64,000 bases of DNA from NCBI GenBank assembly GCA_000949895.1, contig JWIT01000007.1, positions 1 to 64,000 of the forward strand. The letters are read 5' to 3'. Source of the stretch: Agrobacterium arsenijevicii. Lineage in GTDB: Bacteria; Pseudomonadota; Alphaproteobacteria; Rhizobiales; Rhizobiaceae. Made by a program: the position numbers and the translations under genes. The notes beneath the pieces are model-generated. The model searched no databases. It had not been told where the DNA came from and saw only the letters and a program-made list of their open reading frames with translations. Numbering within the stretch: position 1 is the first letter of the stretch; each line of letters opens with the position of its first letter. Positions 34,756 through 44,598 of the stretch are shown here, piece by piece.

Positions 34756-37185
34756 TCAGTTCGGCAGCGCATAAGCGATGACGTAGTCGCCGCGATCGGG
34801 AGACTGGCGTGCGCCACCAGCCGAGATGACGACATATTGCTTGCCGGTCTTCGGGGACTTGTAGCTCATCGGTCCGCCTTGGCTGCCGACCGGAAGGCGG
34901 GCCTTCCAGACTTCCTTGCCGGTCGCCGTATCGAAGGCGCGCAGATAATAATCCTGCGTGCCGGCGATGAAGACGAGACCGCCCTGGGTGGCGAGCGTGC
35001 CGCCGAGCGTCGGCATGCCGATCGGGATCGGCAGGCCCATCTTGATACCGAGCGGACCCGTATCCTCGACTGTGCCGACCGGCACCTGCCACTTGATCTG
35101 CTGCGTCTTCATGTCGATCGCGGTCATCGAGCCATAGGGCGGAGCCTGGCAGGGAATACCGAGAGCCGACAGGAAACGGTTCTTGTTCACCGCATAGGGT
35201 GTGCCCTTCATGGGAACGACGCCCATGCCGGTGTTGACGCTTTCGCCACCGCTCGCAACTGCCTTGGTGGGCGCGGCTTCCTTCATCTCGATCCAGAGAC
35301 CCAGACGCATGTCATTGACAAAGATGGTGTTGGTGGTCGGATCGGTCGAAATACCGCCCCAGTTCATGCCGCCGAGCGAACCCGGGAAGGCGAGCGAGAG
35401 ATCGGTACCCGGCGCCGTGTAGAGGCCCTCATAACGCATACCCTTGAAGGCGATACGGCACAAAAGCTGGTCGAACGGGGTTGCGCCCCACATATCGGCT
35501 TCCGTCAGCGTCTGAGCGCCGATCTGCGGCATGCCCACCGAACGCGGCTGCGTCGGTGCATATGGCTCGTTAGGAATGTTGCCGGCCTTGACCGGAACGT
35601 CTTCCACCTTGGTCAGCGGCTTGCCCGTGGCGCGATCCAGAACGTAGATCTGCCCGGCCTTGGTGCCGAAGACCAGAGCCGGAACGGTGGTTCCGTCCGT
35701 CTTCGGGAAATCGACGAAGCTCGGCTGCATCGGCACGTCGAAGTCCCAGAGGTCATTATGAACCGTCTGGTAGACCCACTTTTCACGGCCGGTCGTAGCA
35801 TCGAGCGCCAGCATCGAAGCGCCGTATTTATGGTCGAGCGGTGTGCGCGTCGCGCCATAAAGATCCACCGAAGGGCTGCCGACCGGCATGAAGACCGTGT
35901 TCATGTCCGGGTCGTATGACATGGATGCCCAGACGTTCGGAGTGGAACGGGTATAGGTCTGGCCCGGAGGCGGCAGCTTGGTGATTTCAGGGTTACCGGG
36001 GTCGAAAGCCCAGCGAAGCTCACCCGTCACCACGTCAAAACCGCGCATCACGCCGCCAGGCATATCCACCTGCACGTTGTCGGCGATACGTCCGCCAACA
36101 ACGACGGTGGTGCCGGCAAGTGTGGGTGCCGACGTCAGCACATATTGCGGGTCCGGCGCATCGCCAAGACCGATCTTCAGATCGACGCGGCCATTGGTGC
36201 CGAAGTCAGGGCAAAACGCGCCGGTGTCGGCGTCGAGCGCGATGAGTTCCGCATTGATGGTGTTCATCAGAATGCGGCGCTGGCAAAGCGCGCCTTCGGC
36301 CACTATTGCCGGCGTAACAGGCGTTGCGCCCGGCGCGGTCGGCTGCTTCAGCGGCGCCTTGGCATCGAAATAGGCAAGGCCACGGCAACGCATCCACACG
36401 GTGGATTTGGCATTGATTTCCGCCTTCCACTTCTGCGCACCAGTATCGGCGTCAAGAGCGATGACGTTGTTATGCGGCGTGCACAGGAACACGGTGTCGC
36501 CCACCTGCAACGGCGTTTCCTGATCTTCCGCACCGTTTGCGCCGGGGCTGATCGGGGTGTCGCCGGTGTGATAGGTCCATGCAACCTCAAGGTTCTTGAC
36601 GTTGTCGCGGGTGATTTCGTCAAGCGCCACGAAGCGGCTGCCGCCGGCCGTATTGCCGTAATGTTCCCAGTTCTTCTGTTCCTTTTCCGGCGTAACCGGC
36701 GTCAGCGCAGCAACCTCGCCGGTGAAGGCAACCGTCGGATGCGGCACGAACATGCCGGCAAAACCGGCACCGGACGCAATGGCCAGAACGGCAGCAAGCG
36801 CAAAAGAGGTGCCGTAAGCCGGTGTCTTGCCGACCGCGCGGCGCAGCAACGGATAGGAGAGCGCAACAACCGTAGCGCCCACACCCAATGCCAGCAGGCG
36901 CGAGATGAGCGGCCAGAAGTGCAATCCGGCCTCCCAGACAGCCCAGACACCGCTGAGGATGAAAACAAGGCCGAACAGCAGCGCGCCGGCGGGCTTGCGC
37001 AAAATGATGAGCAGGCCGGAGATAATCAGCGCGATACCCGCCGAGACGAAATAAAGGCTGCCGCCGAGTGCTGCGAGCTGCCCGCCGCCAATGGCGAAGA
37101 ACAGGCCCGCAGCGATGATGACGACGCCAAGCAGCAACAGCCATAATCTGGCTGGAACCGACGTTGAGGTTGCTGGTTTATTCAT
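34756..37185 (-). CDS. gcd: Membrane-bound PQQ-dependent glucose dehydrogenase
   Basis: Quinoprotein (809 aa) that oxidises glucose to gluconolactone in the periplasm and passes electrons to ubiquinone. The N-terminal domain has five transmembrane helices (to about residue 150). The PQQ beta-propeller follows, starting near NWEHYGNTAGGSRFVALDEI, with typical tryptophan-docking repeats such as DADTGAQKWKAEI, ATTGREKWVYQTVHNDLWDFDVP and FDTATGKEVWKARLPVGSQGGPM. Its length matches GCD of other bacteria. No pqq synthesis genes are in the window, so cofactor supply is open. A LysR-type gene is divergent across a 401-base gap. A strong terminator follows. Confidence 0.94.
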   Translation of the reverse strand: MNKPATSTSVPARLWLLLLGVVIIAAGLFFAIGGGQLAALGGSLYFVSAGIALIISGLLIILRKPAGALLFGLVFILSGVWAVWEAGLHFWPLISRLLALGVGATVVALSYPLLRRAVGKTPAYGTSFALAAVLAIASGAGFAGMFVPHPTVAFTGEVAALTPVTPEKEQKNWEHYGNTAGGSRFVALDEITRDNVKNLEVAWTYHTGDTPISPGANGAEDQETPLQVGDTVFLCTPHNNVIALDADTGAQKWKAEINAKSTVWMRCRGLAYFDAKAPLKQPTAPGATPVTPAIVAEGALCQRRILMNTINAELIALDADTGAFCPDFGTNGRVDLKIGLGDAPDPQYVLTSAPTLAGTTVVVGGRIADNVQVDMPGGVMRGFDVVTGELRWAFDPGNPEITKLPPPGQTYTRSTPNVWASMSYDPDMNTVFMPVGSPSVDLYGATRTPLDHKYGASMLALDATTGREKWVYQTVHNDLWDFDVPMQPSFVDFPKTDGTTVPALVFGTKAGQIYVLDRATGKPLTKVEDVPVKAGNIPNEPYAPTQPRSVGMPQIGAQTLTEADMWGATPFDQLLCRIAFKGMRYEGLYTAPGTDLSLAFPGSLGGMNWGGISTDPTTNTIFVNDMRLGLWIEMKEAAPTKAVASGGESVNTGMGVVPMKGTPYAVNKNRFLSALGIPCQAPPYGSMTAIDMKTQQIKWQVPVGTVEDTGPLGIKMGLPIPIGMPTLGGTLATQGGLVFIAGTQDYYLRAFDTATGKEVWKARLPVGSQGGPMSYKSPKTGKQYVVISAGGARQSPDRGDYVIAYALPN

Positions 37186-37586
37186 GAATTAAATATCCGG
37201 TTAGGAGAGCCGCCGCGAAGGCTGACGCCCGGTTATCGTTCAAAGCCCGGCCAAGGCCAGACAGTCCGCCGCACTTTCGGCTGAGCGCAGATGCGATGAA
37301 GGCGGCGCGGCTGAACGGGGAACAATGGTGGGGAAGACTTCCGTCGTGACTGTCATTTTGACCCATTCACTGCAGGTTACCGCCGGCCCCATGGACGACG
37401 GACAAGGTGCTCGAACAAATCCTCCCCGGTCCGGATCGCAAACGCCCACTTGCGGGCACTGCGCGACCGAAACCTTGGCTGCGGTATAACGTCGCCCGCG
37501 ACAAGATGACAATGCGCAAGACGGGCAATTTTGATAAGCTGTGCTTATATCATATCAACACCCACAACACAAAGACCTCTCCGCCG
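37186..37586. other. 401-base divergent region between gcd and a LysR gene
   Basis: No gene is supported; short frames on both strands have no ribosome sites. It holds a palindrome at 37534 that fits a LysR-type site. The gcd start is preceded only by a weak ribosome site (GGAT). Confidence 0.5.
37534..37548. promoter_or_regulatory. Candidate LysR-type binding site
   Basis: ATAAGCTGTGCTTAT, a perfect 6-bp inverted repeat around TGT, 38 bases before the LysR-type gene. T-N11-A spacing is met. Autoregulation is inferred. Confidence 0.5.
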
Positions 37587-38486
37587 ATGGATATTCGCCA
37601 GCTCGCAATTTTTGTGGAAGCCGCAAGGGCCAGGAATTTCCGCGCTGCCGCCTTGCAGCTCGGCATTGCCCAGCCTGCCGTCACCCAACGTATCCGGCAA
37701 TTGGAGGAAAATCTGGGCTTCAAGCTGTTTCACCGTATCAATCGCGGCGTGGAACTCACACCGGCAGGCCAATCGATGCTGGTCGATGCGGAGGAAATCC
37801 TTGCCCGCACCAGGGGCGCGCTGGAAAAGGCGCATCAGATAAGGCGCGGCCAGCTCGGCACGTTGCGCATTGGCTTCGGCACCAGCGTGATGGCGGAACG
37901 CAAATTGCCGGCGCTGATCACCCGTTATGGCAACGACCATAAGGAGGTCACACTGGAACTGCTGCCCGGCATGACGATGGAACAGTTGATCGAGCAGGTG
38001 GCGACGCGCAAGACCGATGTCGCGTTCATTCGCGCGCCCCTGCCCCAGCTGCCGCAGAGCCTGAGGGCCATGCCCTTCGACCGCTCGAAACTGTGTGTCG
38101 CCCTGCCGGAACGCCATCCGCTTGCTTCCCGCTCCAGAATTTCGGTTGGCGATATCGTGCGGGAAAAACTGCTGCTGCCGGTTGACGAGATCGGCCTTGG
38201 CCTCAGCAGCAGCGCGCTTTCACTTTTCGAGGATGCCGGCTGCGAGCCGGAAATCGGCATGCGCATCGCCAACGTCAATACCATCCTAGCCCTTGTGGAA
38301 GCGGGTGCTGGAATTTCCATCCTGCCGGAAAGCACGGTACGCTCCACAAGGGGCATCACCGGTGTGCCGCTGGAAAGCGCCGATGCCTGGTCCGATTGCG
38401 TCCTGGTCGTCAGGCGCGGCCAGCTTGCCCTCCACGTCGATGCCTTCGTGAACATGGCGCGCCAAGCCTACCGGCCCAGCCTGTAA
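37587..38486 (+). CDS. LysR-family transcriptional regulator
   Basis: Regulator (299 aa) with an N-terminal winged helix-turn-helix (MDIRQLAIFVEAARARNFRAAALQLGIAQPAVTQRIRQLEENLGFKLFHR) of which the recognition helix is AQPAVTQRIRQLE, and a C-terminal effector domain of two lobes (LRIGFGTSVM onward). The ATG at 37587 gives the usual LysR length; the 60-codon longer frame runs through the operator palindrome. Divergent from gcd, so it might control glucose oxidation, but its relation to gcd is not proved and the effector is unknown. Confidence 0.88.
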   Translation: MDIRQLAIFVEAARARNFRAAALQLGIAQPAVTQRIRQLEENLGFKLFHRINRGVELTPAGQSMLVDAEEILARTRGALEKAHQIRRGQLGTLRIGFGTSVMAERKLPALITRYGNDHKEVTLELLPGMTMEQLIEQVATRKTDVAFIRAPLPQLPQSLRAMPFDRSKLCVALPERHPLASRSRISVGDIVREKLLLPVDEIGLGLSSSALSLFEDAGCEPEIGMRIANVNTILALVEAGAGISILPESTVRSTRGITGVPLESADAWSDCVLVVRRGQLALHVDAFVNMARQAYRPSL

Positions 38487-38646
38487 CACCGACAATACGG
38501 ACTTAATCGATTGAATCGGCCACAAGTTTCTTCGCGGCCAAATTTGCTGCACTGAACAACATTCAACGCTTGGCAGGCGCGCGAAAAATACAATAACAAC
38601 GACGGATATTTTTACAGGATTATCGACAGGAAAGCACGCTCAGCCC

Positions 38647-40935
38647 ATGTCCGACACGACGAAGCCCGCCAGCCCCAGAACATCGGTTACGGATCAGGAA
38701 GCACTGGATTTCCACGCGCAAGGCAGACCGGGGAAACTGGAAATCACCCCGACCAAGCCGATGGCGACACAGCGGGATCTGTCGCTTGCCTATTCACCTG
38801 GCGTGGCCGTGCCGGTGAAAGCCATCGCCGAAAATCCGGCGACCGCTTACGATTATACGACGCGCGGCAACATGGTGGCCGTCATTTCCAACGGCACGGC
38901 AATCCTCGGCCTCGGCAATCTAGGCGCGCTCGCCTCCAAGCCGGTCATGGAGGGCAAATCGGTGCTGTTCAAGCGCTTTGCCGACGTCGATTCCATCGAC
39001 CTTGAGGTCGATACCGAAGATGCCGATGAATTCATCAATTGCGTGCGTTACCTCGGCCCCTCCTTTGGCGGCATCAATCTGGAAGACATCAAGGCACCGG
39101 AATGTTTCATCATCGAAAGCCGCCTGCGCGAGCTGATGGATATTCCCGTCTTCCATGACGACCAGCACGGCACCGCCATCATCGCCGCCGCCGGCCTCAT
39201 CAACGCCATCGAACTGACCGGCCGCGACTTCAAGACGACGAAACTCGTCTGCAACGGTGCCGGCGCTGCCGCCATCGCCTGTATGGACCTTATCAAGGCC
39301 ATGGGTTTCAACCCTGAAAATATCACGCTTTGCGACACCAAGGGCGTGATCTACCAGGGCCGCACCGAAGGCATGAACCAGTGGAAATCCGCCCATGCGG
39401 TGAAGACCGACAACCGCACGTTGACAGAAGCCATGAAGGGTGCCGACGTGGTGTTCGGTCTGTCGCAGAAGGGTGCCTTCAGCGAAGAAATGATCCGCTC
39501 GATGGCACCGAAGCCGATCATCTTCGCAATGGCCAACCCGGACCCGGAAATCACCCCCGAGGAAGTATCTCGCATCCGCGACGACGCCATCATGGCGACC
39601 GGACGTTCGGATTATCCGAACCAGGTCAACAACGTCCTCGGCTTCCCCTATATCTTCCGCGGCGCGCTCGATGTCCGCGCCAGCCAGATCAATGATGCAA
39701 TGAAGATCGCCGCCGCGCAGGCGCTGGCCGATCTCGCCCGTGAAGACGTGCCTGACGACGTGGCCGCCGCCTATCAGGGCAACCGTCCGCGCTTCGGATC
39801 GCAATACATCATTCCGGTTCCCTTCGATCCGCGCCTGATCTCGGCCATTCCGGTGGCCGTGGCGAGAGCCGCCATCGAAACCGGCGTCGCCCGCCGGGAA
39901 CTGCCCGATCTCGATGCCTATGCCCGCGAGCTTTCCGCCCGCCGCGACCCGATGGCCTCCACCACGCAGCGCCTTTACGAACGCGTGCGCCGGTCGCCGA
40001 AGCGTGTCGTTTTTGCCGAGGCGGAAGAAGAGCAGGTGATGCGCGCGGCGATCTCGTTCACCGCTCAAGGGCTTGGCACCGCCATCCTGCTCGGCCGTGA
40101 CGATATCATCAAGGCCAATGCGGAACGCGCCGGCATCGATCTCGACCGCGCCAATATCGAGATCACCAATGCGCGCCTTTCCAGCCGCGTTGATGCCTAT
40201 GTCGATTATCTCTATGCGCGCCTGCAGCGTGGCGGCTTCCTGCTGCGCGACGTGCAGCGCCTGATCCACAACGACCGCAACCACTTCGCCGCCTGCATGG
40301 TGGCGATGGGCGATGCGGACGCCGTGGTCACCGGCGTCACCCGCAACTACTCCACGGCGCTCGAGGATATCCGCCGTTGCATCAACACCAAGCCCGGCCA
40401 TCGCGTCATCGGCGTTTCGCTGGTCGTCTCGCGCAACCGCACCGTCTTCGTAGCCGATACCGCCGTGCATGACATGCCGAATGCGGAAGACCTTGCCGAT
40501 ATCGCCGAAGAGGCAGCCGGTCTCGCCCGCCGTTTCGGCTATGAGCCGCGCGTGGCCATGCTCGCCTACTCCACCTTTGGCCAGCCGACCGGCGAACGCT
40601 CCGACAAGGTGCGCGAGGCGGTGAAAATCCTCGACAAGCGCAATGTCAATTTCGAGGTTGACGGCGAAATGTCTGCCGACGTGGCGCTCAACCATCATCG
40701 CATGCAGAGCCAGTTTCCTTTCGCCCGCCTTTCCGGCGCGGCCAACGTGCTGGTCATGCCCGCCATCCATTCCGCCTCCATCTCCACCAAGATGTTGCAG
40801 GAACTGGGCGGCGCAACCGTCATCGGCCCGCTTCTCGTCGGCCTCGACAAATCGGTGCAGATCACCTCGATGGGCGCCAAGGACAGCGATATCGTCAACA
40901 TGGCGGCAATCGCCGCTTATAACGCCGGTCGGTGA
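38647..40935 (+). CDS. maeB: NADP-type malic enzyme with C-terminal phosphotransacetylase-like domain
   Basis: Oxidative decarboxylase (762 aa) that converts malate to pyruvate and CO2 with NAD(P). Malic enzyme domains occupy residues about 1-430: [39 protein letters not shown], and the dinucleotide motif [12 protein letters not shown]. From about 440 a phosphotransacetylase-like domain follows ([55 protein letters not shown]) that is thought to be regulatory and not catalytic. Rhizobia have two such enzymes (Dme and Tme); I cannot tell which one from sequence alone. It is monocistronic and is followed by an intergenic repeat. Confidence 0.92.
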   Translation: MSDTTKPASPRTSVTDQEALDFHAQGRPGKLEITPTKPMATQRDLSLAYSPGVAVPVKAIAENPATAYDYTTRGNMVAVISNGTAILGLGNLGALASKPVMEGKSVLFKRFADVDSIDLEVDTEDADEFINCVRYLGPSFGGINLEDIKAPECFIIESRLRELMDIPVFHDDQHGTAIIAAAGLINAIELTGRDFKTTKLVCNGAGAAAIACMDLIKAMGFNPENITLCDTKGVIYQGRTEGMNQWKSAHAVKTDNRTLTEAMKGADVVFGLSQKGAFSEEMIRSMAPKPIIFAMANPDPEITPEEVSRIRDDAIMATGRSDYPNQVNNVLGFPYIFRGALDVRASQINDAMKIAAAQALADLAREDVPDDVAAAYQGNRPRFGSQYIIPVPFDPRLISAIPVAVARAAIETGVARRELPDLDAYARELSARRDPMASTTQRLYERVRRSPKRVVFAEAEEEQVMRAAISFTAQGLGTAILLGRDDIIKANAERAGIDLDRANIEITNARLSSRVDAYVDYLYARLQRGGFLLRDVQRLIHNDRNHFAACMVAMGDADAVVTGVTRNYSTALEDIRRCINTKPGHRVIGVSLVVSRNRTVFVADTAVHDMPNAEDLADIAEEAAGLARRFGYEPRVAMLAYSTFGQPTGERSDKVREAVKILDKRNVNFEVDGEMSADVALNHHRMQSQFPFARLSGAANVLVMPAIHSASISTKMLQELGGATVIGPLLVGLDKSVQITSMGAKDSDIVNMAAIAAYNAGR

Positions 40936-40952
40936 GACGGGCAGCATTGCGG

Positions 40953-41042
40953 CGCATTTCTTCTCCCCGCCGGGGAGAAGGTGGCCCGAAGGGTCGGATG
41001 AAGGGGCAAGCCTGCGATCTGCCGCTCGCCCCTCATCCCCTC
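40953..41042 (+). repeat. Large intergenic repeat (RIME-like), truncated copy
   Basis: Matches the left arm and centre of the element at 23447 (CTTCTCCCCGCCGGGGAGAA, then GGTGGCCCGAAGGGTCGGATGA) but ends at CCCCTCATCCCC without the returning right arm. It follows the malic enzyme stop. The next 175 bases are AT-rich and lead into the amino-acid transporter operon. Confidence 0.78.
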
Positions 41043-41217
41043 ACAATAAGATGCGACAAAGAACAAGATTCTACGATTTCAAATTATTAGGACATTTTTT
41101 CTGCTCAGATGAATTATTGGAACGCAATTTTATTCATATGATTTTTGACGCAATGCCAATTCTCGCTCTCGACGGACGCCTCATGTAGTTTCCACCCACC
41201 ATCAAAAGGAAATACCC

Positions 41218-42057
41218 ATGGCCCTCTCCTTCTCCAGATTTGCCGCAAAACTCATCGCCGGAACTGTCGTCATCGCTTCGATGGCCACCGCAGCACACGC
41301 GGATGCGACGCTCGACCGTATCAAGGGTCGCGGCAAGCTCACCGTCGGCGTCATCCTGTCCGGCGCGCCCTTCGGTTTCATCGATCCGAAGACGCAGGAG
41401 CAGAAGGGCCTCAACATCGACGTCGCCAAGGCGCTGGCCGCCGGTCTCGGTGTTGAGCTGGTGACCGAAACCGTGACCCCGCCCAACCGCGTGCAGTTCC
41501 TGCAGCAGGGCAAGGTCGATATTCTGATCGCCAACATGCAGTACACAGAAGAGCGCGCCAAAACGCTCGATTACGTGCCGACCCCCTATGACCGCCAGGG
41601 TGGCGCCGCGATCGGCCGCAAGGATTCGGGCATCAAGGATTGGTCGGACCTGAAGGGCAAGATCGCCTGCGTTTCGCAAGGCTCGAACTACACCCAGCCG
41701 CTGATCGAGCAATATGGCGCGCAGGTAAAGGCGCTGCCGAGCCAGCCGGAATCGCTGCTGGCACTGAAGGGCGGCAATTGCGACGTCTCCGTACACGTCA
41801 ACGGCACGCTGAGCCTGATGCTTCAGGACCGCGCCGACGAGTGGAAGGATTACGGCATCCTGATCCCGACCGACCTCATCCCTTCGGATTCCGTGATCTG
41901 GCTGCGCAAGGGCGAGGCCGACACGCAGGCCGCCCTCGACAAGATCATCAAGGAGCTGCACGCTTCCGGCAAGATGATCGAATTTGCCAAGGCAAACCGC
42001 CTGCCGAGCATCGGCTTTATGGAAGAGCAGCAGAAGAAGCTTTCCGCCGCGCAGTAA
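41218..42057 (+). CDS. Amino acid ABC transporter, substrate-binding protein (YxeM-like)
   Basis: Periplasmic binding protein (279 aa) of solute-binding family 3. Signal sequence MALSFSRFAAKLIAGTVVIASMATAAHA, then TLDRIKGRGKLTVGVILSGAPFGFIDPKTQEQKGLNIDVAKALAAGLG, the family start. DILIANMQYTEERAKTLDYVPTPYDRQG follows. It is first in an operon with two permeases, an ATPase, an MmgE/PrpD protein and a flavin monooxygenase. In Bacillus subtilis the equivalent set (yxeMNO, yxeQ, yxeK) takes up and breaks down S-(2-succino)cysteine, so a modified thiol is a candidate substrate. The ATG has AAGG and seven to eight bases of spacing. Confidence 0.9.
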   Translation: MALSFSRFAAKLIAGTVVIASMATAAHADATLDRIKGRGKLTVGVILSGAPFGFIDPKTQEQKGLNIDVAKALAAGLGVELVTETVTPPNRVQFLQQGKVDILIANMQYTEERAKTLDYVPTPYDRQGGAAIGRKDSGIKDWSDLKGKIACVSQGSNYTQPLIEQYGAQVKALPSQPESLLALKGGNCDVSVHVNGTLSLMLQDRADEWKDYGILIPTDLIPSDSVIWLRKGEADTQAALDKIIKELHASGKMIEFAKANRLPSIGFMEEQQKKLSAAQ

Positions 42058-42078
42058 AAGACAGGCGCAGGGTTTTCT

Positions 42079-42104
42079 CCCCCCCCACCGCAAGGGCGGG
42101 GGTG
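42079..42104 (+). other. Imperfect GC-rich hairpin between binding-protein and permease genes
   Basis: A run of C with CCGC pairs with GCGGGGG around a short AAG loop, with one bulged base. Located 20 bases after the stop, in a 186-base gap within the operon. It may stabilise the upstream transcript end or reduce read-through. Confidence 0.4.
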
Positions 42105-42243
42105 ACGATATCAACGCGGAGCGGTTTCCCCAAATCGTCAAGAACGGCCGGTTTCGCCCGCCGTTCTTTTCTGCTTTATAACAAGACAGGTCTTTCTGGC
42201 GCCGCCTGTCGGGCGGCACTCGCGACAACAGCATGGATTTCCG

Positions 42244-42987
42244 ATGCAGGATGGATTTACAGCGCGCTTCATAGAACTGGCCGCGCATATCGGCCTCAAC
42301 TATGATTTTCTGAACAGCGGCTACGAGGTCCAGATCTGGCTCGACGGCATGAAGATGACGTTGATCCTCGTCGCCGTCACCCTGCCGCTCAGCCTCGTTT
42401 TCGGCTTCATCTTCGCGGCGATGCTCACGTCCGGCAAGGTCTGGCTCGCAGGCCCCGTGCGCGCCTATGTGGAACTGACGCGCAACACGCCGACGCTGGT
42501 GCAGCTGATGTGCGGTTTCCTCGTGCTCAACATGCTGATTTCCAACGCGCTCGGGGGCGCGCAGAACAATCCGCTCACTCCGTTCTTCTGGGTCGTCGCC
42601 ATCACCGGCCTGCACGTCGCCGCTTTCCATGCGGAAGCGTTGCGCGGCGGTATCGAGGCAGTGCCGGCCACCACCATCGAGGCGGCACGCGCTATCGGCT
42701 TCAGCTCCTTCGAGATTCTGCGCTATGTGGAGTTTCCGCTGGCGATCCGCACAGCGCTGCCTTCCATCATCAACAATCTCATCAATCTGGTGAAACTCAC
42801 CACTGTCGGTTCGGCAATTGCGGTCGGTGAAATCACCTATGCCTCGATCCTGATCTGGACGCAGCGTGACAATGTGGTCGAGCTGATGCTGGTGATCCTT
42901 ATCTTTTTCAGCGTCATCAATTTCATCGTCGCAAGGGCGGGCCTGTGGCTTGAGCGGCGTCTTTCGGTTCCGGGGTTCGGTCAATGA
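42244..42987 (+). CDS. Polar amino acid ABC transporter permease
   Basis: Inner-membrane permease (247 aa) of the HisM/GlnP class with about five helices; the conserved loop reads ALRGGIEAVPATTIEAARAIGFSSFEILRYVEFPLAIRTALP, the EAA motif of this class. Its 3' end overlaps the next permease by four bases (ATGA). The N-terminus (MQDGFTARFIELAAHIG) is soluble. Confidence 0.92.
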   Translation: MQDGFTARFIELAAHIGLNYDFLNSGYEVQIWLDGMKMTLILVAVTLPLSLVFGFIFAAMLTSGKVWLAGPVRAYVELTRNTPTLVQLMCGFLVLNMLISNALGGAQNNPLTPFFWVVAITGLHVAAFHAEALRGGIEAVPATTIEAARAIGFSSFEILRYVEFPLAIRTALPSIINNLINLVKLTTVGSAIAVGEITYASILIWTQRDNVVELMLVILIFFSVINFIVARAGLWLERRLSVPGFGQ

Positions 42988-43766
42988 GCGCGGTGGTCTC
43001 TCCAACACAGGCGGCAAGGAAGCTGCCTTTCGGCACCATTCTTCTGTGCGGCGTGCTGGTTGCCGTCGTGCTGTGGCTGGTTCTCGATCCCTCGCTCGGC
43101 CAGGTACTGCTGGAATGGCTGCCCTATCTCGGCAAGGGTTTCGCCATGAATGTGCTGATCAGCGTTCTCGCGATTGCCATCGGCACCATCATCGGCGTTC
43201 TGCTCGGCATCATGGAGCTTGCGCCTTATCGCCTCGTACGTGCACCAGCGCTCACCTATGTGCAAATCTTCCGCAATGCCCCGCATCTGGTGCTGATTTT
43301 CGCCGCGACCTACATCTTCCCCTTCGAGATCGTCGCCTTCGGCAATTACATTCCCTTCCCGGACTGGATCAAGGCCGTCGTCGGCCTTGCCATTCCGGCA
43401 AGCGCCCATATCGCCGAAATCACCCGTGGCGCGATCCAGTCGATCCCGACCGCGCAATGGGAAGCGGCGCAGGGCCTCGGCTTCTCGCGAAACCAGACGC
43501 TGCGCTGGATCATCCTGCCGCAATGCGTGAAACGTTCGCTGCCACCGTGGATGAACCTTTATTCCTCGATTACCATGGGCACGGCACTCGCCTCGCTGGT
43601 TGGCGTGCATGAGCTATTGCATGCCGCAACCGATGCCAGCACCGCCGTGCAGCGCAACGATTTCACCGTGGTCGTTTATCTCACCGTCCTGATGGCGTTC
43701 TTCCTGTTCTGCTATCCCGTGTCCCGTTTCACGCAGCGCCTCGAGCGGCGCTTCGCTTCCCGCTGA
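42984..43766 (+). CDS. Polar amino acid ABC transporter permease
   Basis: Second permease (260 aa) of the same class. The EAA loop is AHIAEITRGAIQSIPTAQWEAAQGLGFSRNQTLRWIILPQCVK. About five helices. Overlaps the first permease by four bases and is followed twelve bases later by the ATPase start, so the set is one transcript. Confidence 0.92.
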   Translation: MSAVVSPTQAARKLPFGTILLCGVLVAVVLWLVLDPSLGQVLLEWLPYLGKGFAMNVLISVLAIAIGTIIGVLLGIMELAPYRLVRAPALTYVQIFRNAPHLVLIFAATYIFPFEIVAFGNYIPFPDWIKAVVGLAIPASAHIAEITRGAIQSIPTAQWEAAQGLGFSRNQTLRWIILPQCVKRSLPPWMNLYSSITMGTALASLVGVHELLHAATDASTAVQRNDFTVVVYLTVLMAFFLFCYPVSRFTQRLERRFASR

Positions 43767-43778
43767 TTGGAATACACC

Positions 43779-44594
43779 ATGTCCGCATCCGCACCGCAAA
43801 CCGCCGCTAAAGCCCCCGCCACCCAAGCCTTGGTTGAACTGGAAGGCATACACCTGTCCTTCGGCGACAATCAGGTCCTGAAAGGCATCGATCTTACGGT
43901 CAACAAAGGTGACGCCGTCTCCATCATCGGCCCGTCCGGCTCCGGCAAATCCACGATCCTGCGCTGCATCAACGGCCTGCTCATTCCGCAATCCGGCAAG
44001 ATCACCGTGGGCGGCACCCGTGTCGACCAGCTGAAGACCGAGGCTGAGCGCATAACGCTGCGCAAGCGCATCGGCATCGTGTTCCAACAGTTCAATCTCT
44101 TCCCGCATCTGACTGTCATGGAAAACATCACCATCGCGCCCATCAAAATCCTCGGCACGCCGAAGGCGGAGGCTGAGCGCCACGCCCGCGAATTGCTGGA
44201 AAAAGTGCGCCTGTCGCAGAAGGTGGATGCCTATCCCGGCCAGCTTTCCGGCGGCCAGCAGCAACGTGTGGCCATTGCCCGGGCGCTGGCCATGCGGCCG
44301 GAACTGGTGCTGTTTGACGAAGTCACTTCTGCGCTTGACCCGGAAACCGTGGGCGAAGTGCTCGCCGTCATCCGCGATCTCGTCAATGACGGCATGACCA
44401 GCATTCTCGTTACCCACGAAATGCGCTTTGCCGAGGAAATCAGTGATAATATCGTCTTCACCGAAAATGGCCTGATTGTCGATCAGGGAACGCCGGAACA
44501 CATTTTCTACAAGTCGACCAATCCGCGCATCAATGCCTTCGTCAAGGGTCTTGGCGGACAGGTGGCACGGGTTACTGACGGCGAAGGGATCTAA
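43779..44594 (+). CDS. Amino acid ABC transporter ATPase (GlnQ/HisP class)
   Basis: ATPase (271 aa). Walker [11 protein letters not shown]-loop [17 protein letters not shown], signature [17 protein letters not shown], Walker [15 protein letters not shown], switch [12 protein letters not shown]. The ATG at 43779 has GGAA eight bases upstream; the TTG at 43767 directly follows the permease stop and is less likely. A 20-residue N-terminal lead rich in Ala/Thr precedes the nucleotide domain. Four bases separate it from the next gene. Confidence 0.92.
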   Translation: MSASAPQTAAKAPATQALVELEGIHLSFGDNQVLKGIDLTVNKGDAVSIIGPSGSGKSTILRCINGLLIPQSGKITVGGTRVDQLKTEAERITLRKRIGIVFQQFNLFPHLTVMENITIAPIKILGTPKAEAERHARELLEKVRLSQKVDAYPGQLSGGQQQRVAIARALAMRPELVLFDEVTSALDPETVGEVLAVIRDLVNDGMTSILVTHEMRFAEEISDNIVFTENGLIVDQGTPEHIFYKSTNPRINAFVKGLGGQVARVTDGEGI

Positions 44595-44598
44595 TGCG

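Noticed and set aside
37240-37512. A 90-aa minus-strand open frame in the gcd-lysR gap
   Set aside because: No ribosome site, no recognisable protein features, and it covers the region expected to be a promoter.
38920-40947. A 675-aa minus-strand open frame
   Set aside because: It is antisense to the malic enzyme. The long frame follows from the high GC third positions of the real gene; no family features are seen.
41134-43017. A 627-aa minus-strand open frame
   Set aside because: It covers two transporter genes and their gap on the other strand; sequence is His/Gln/Asp-rich noise without motifs.
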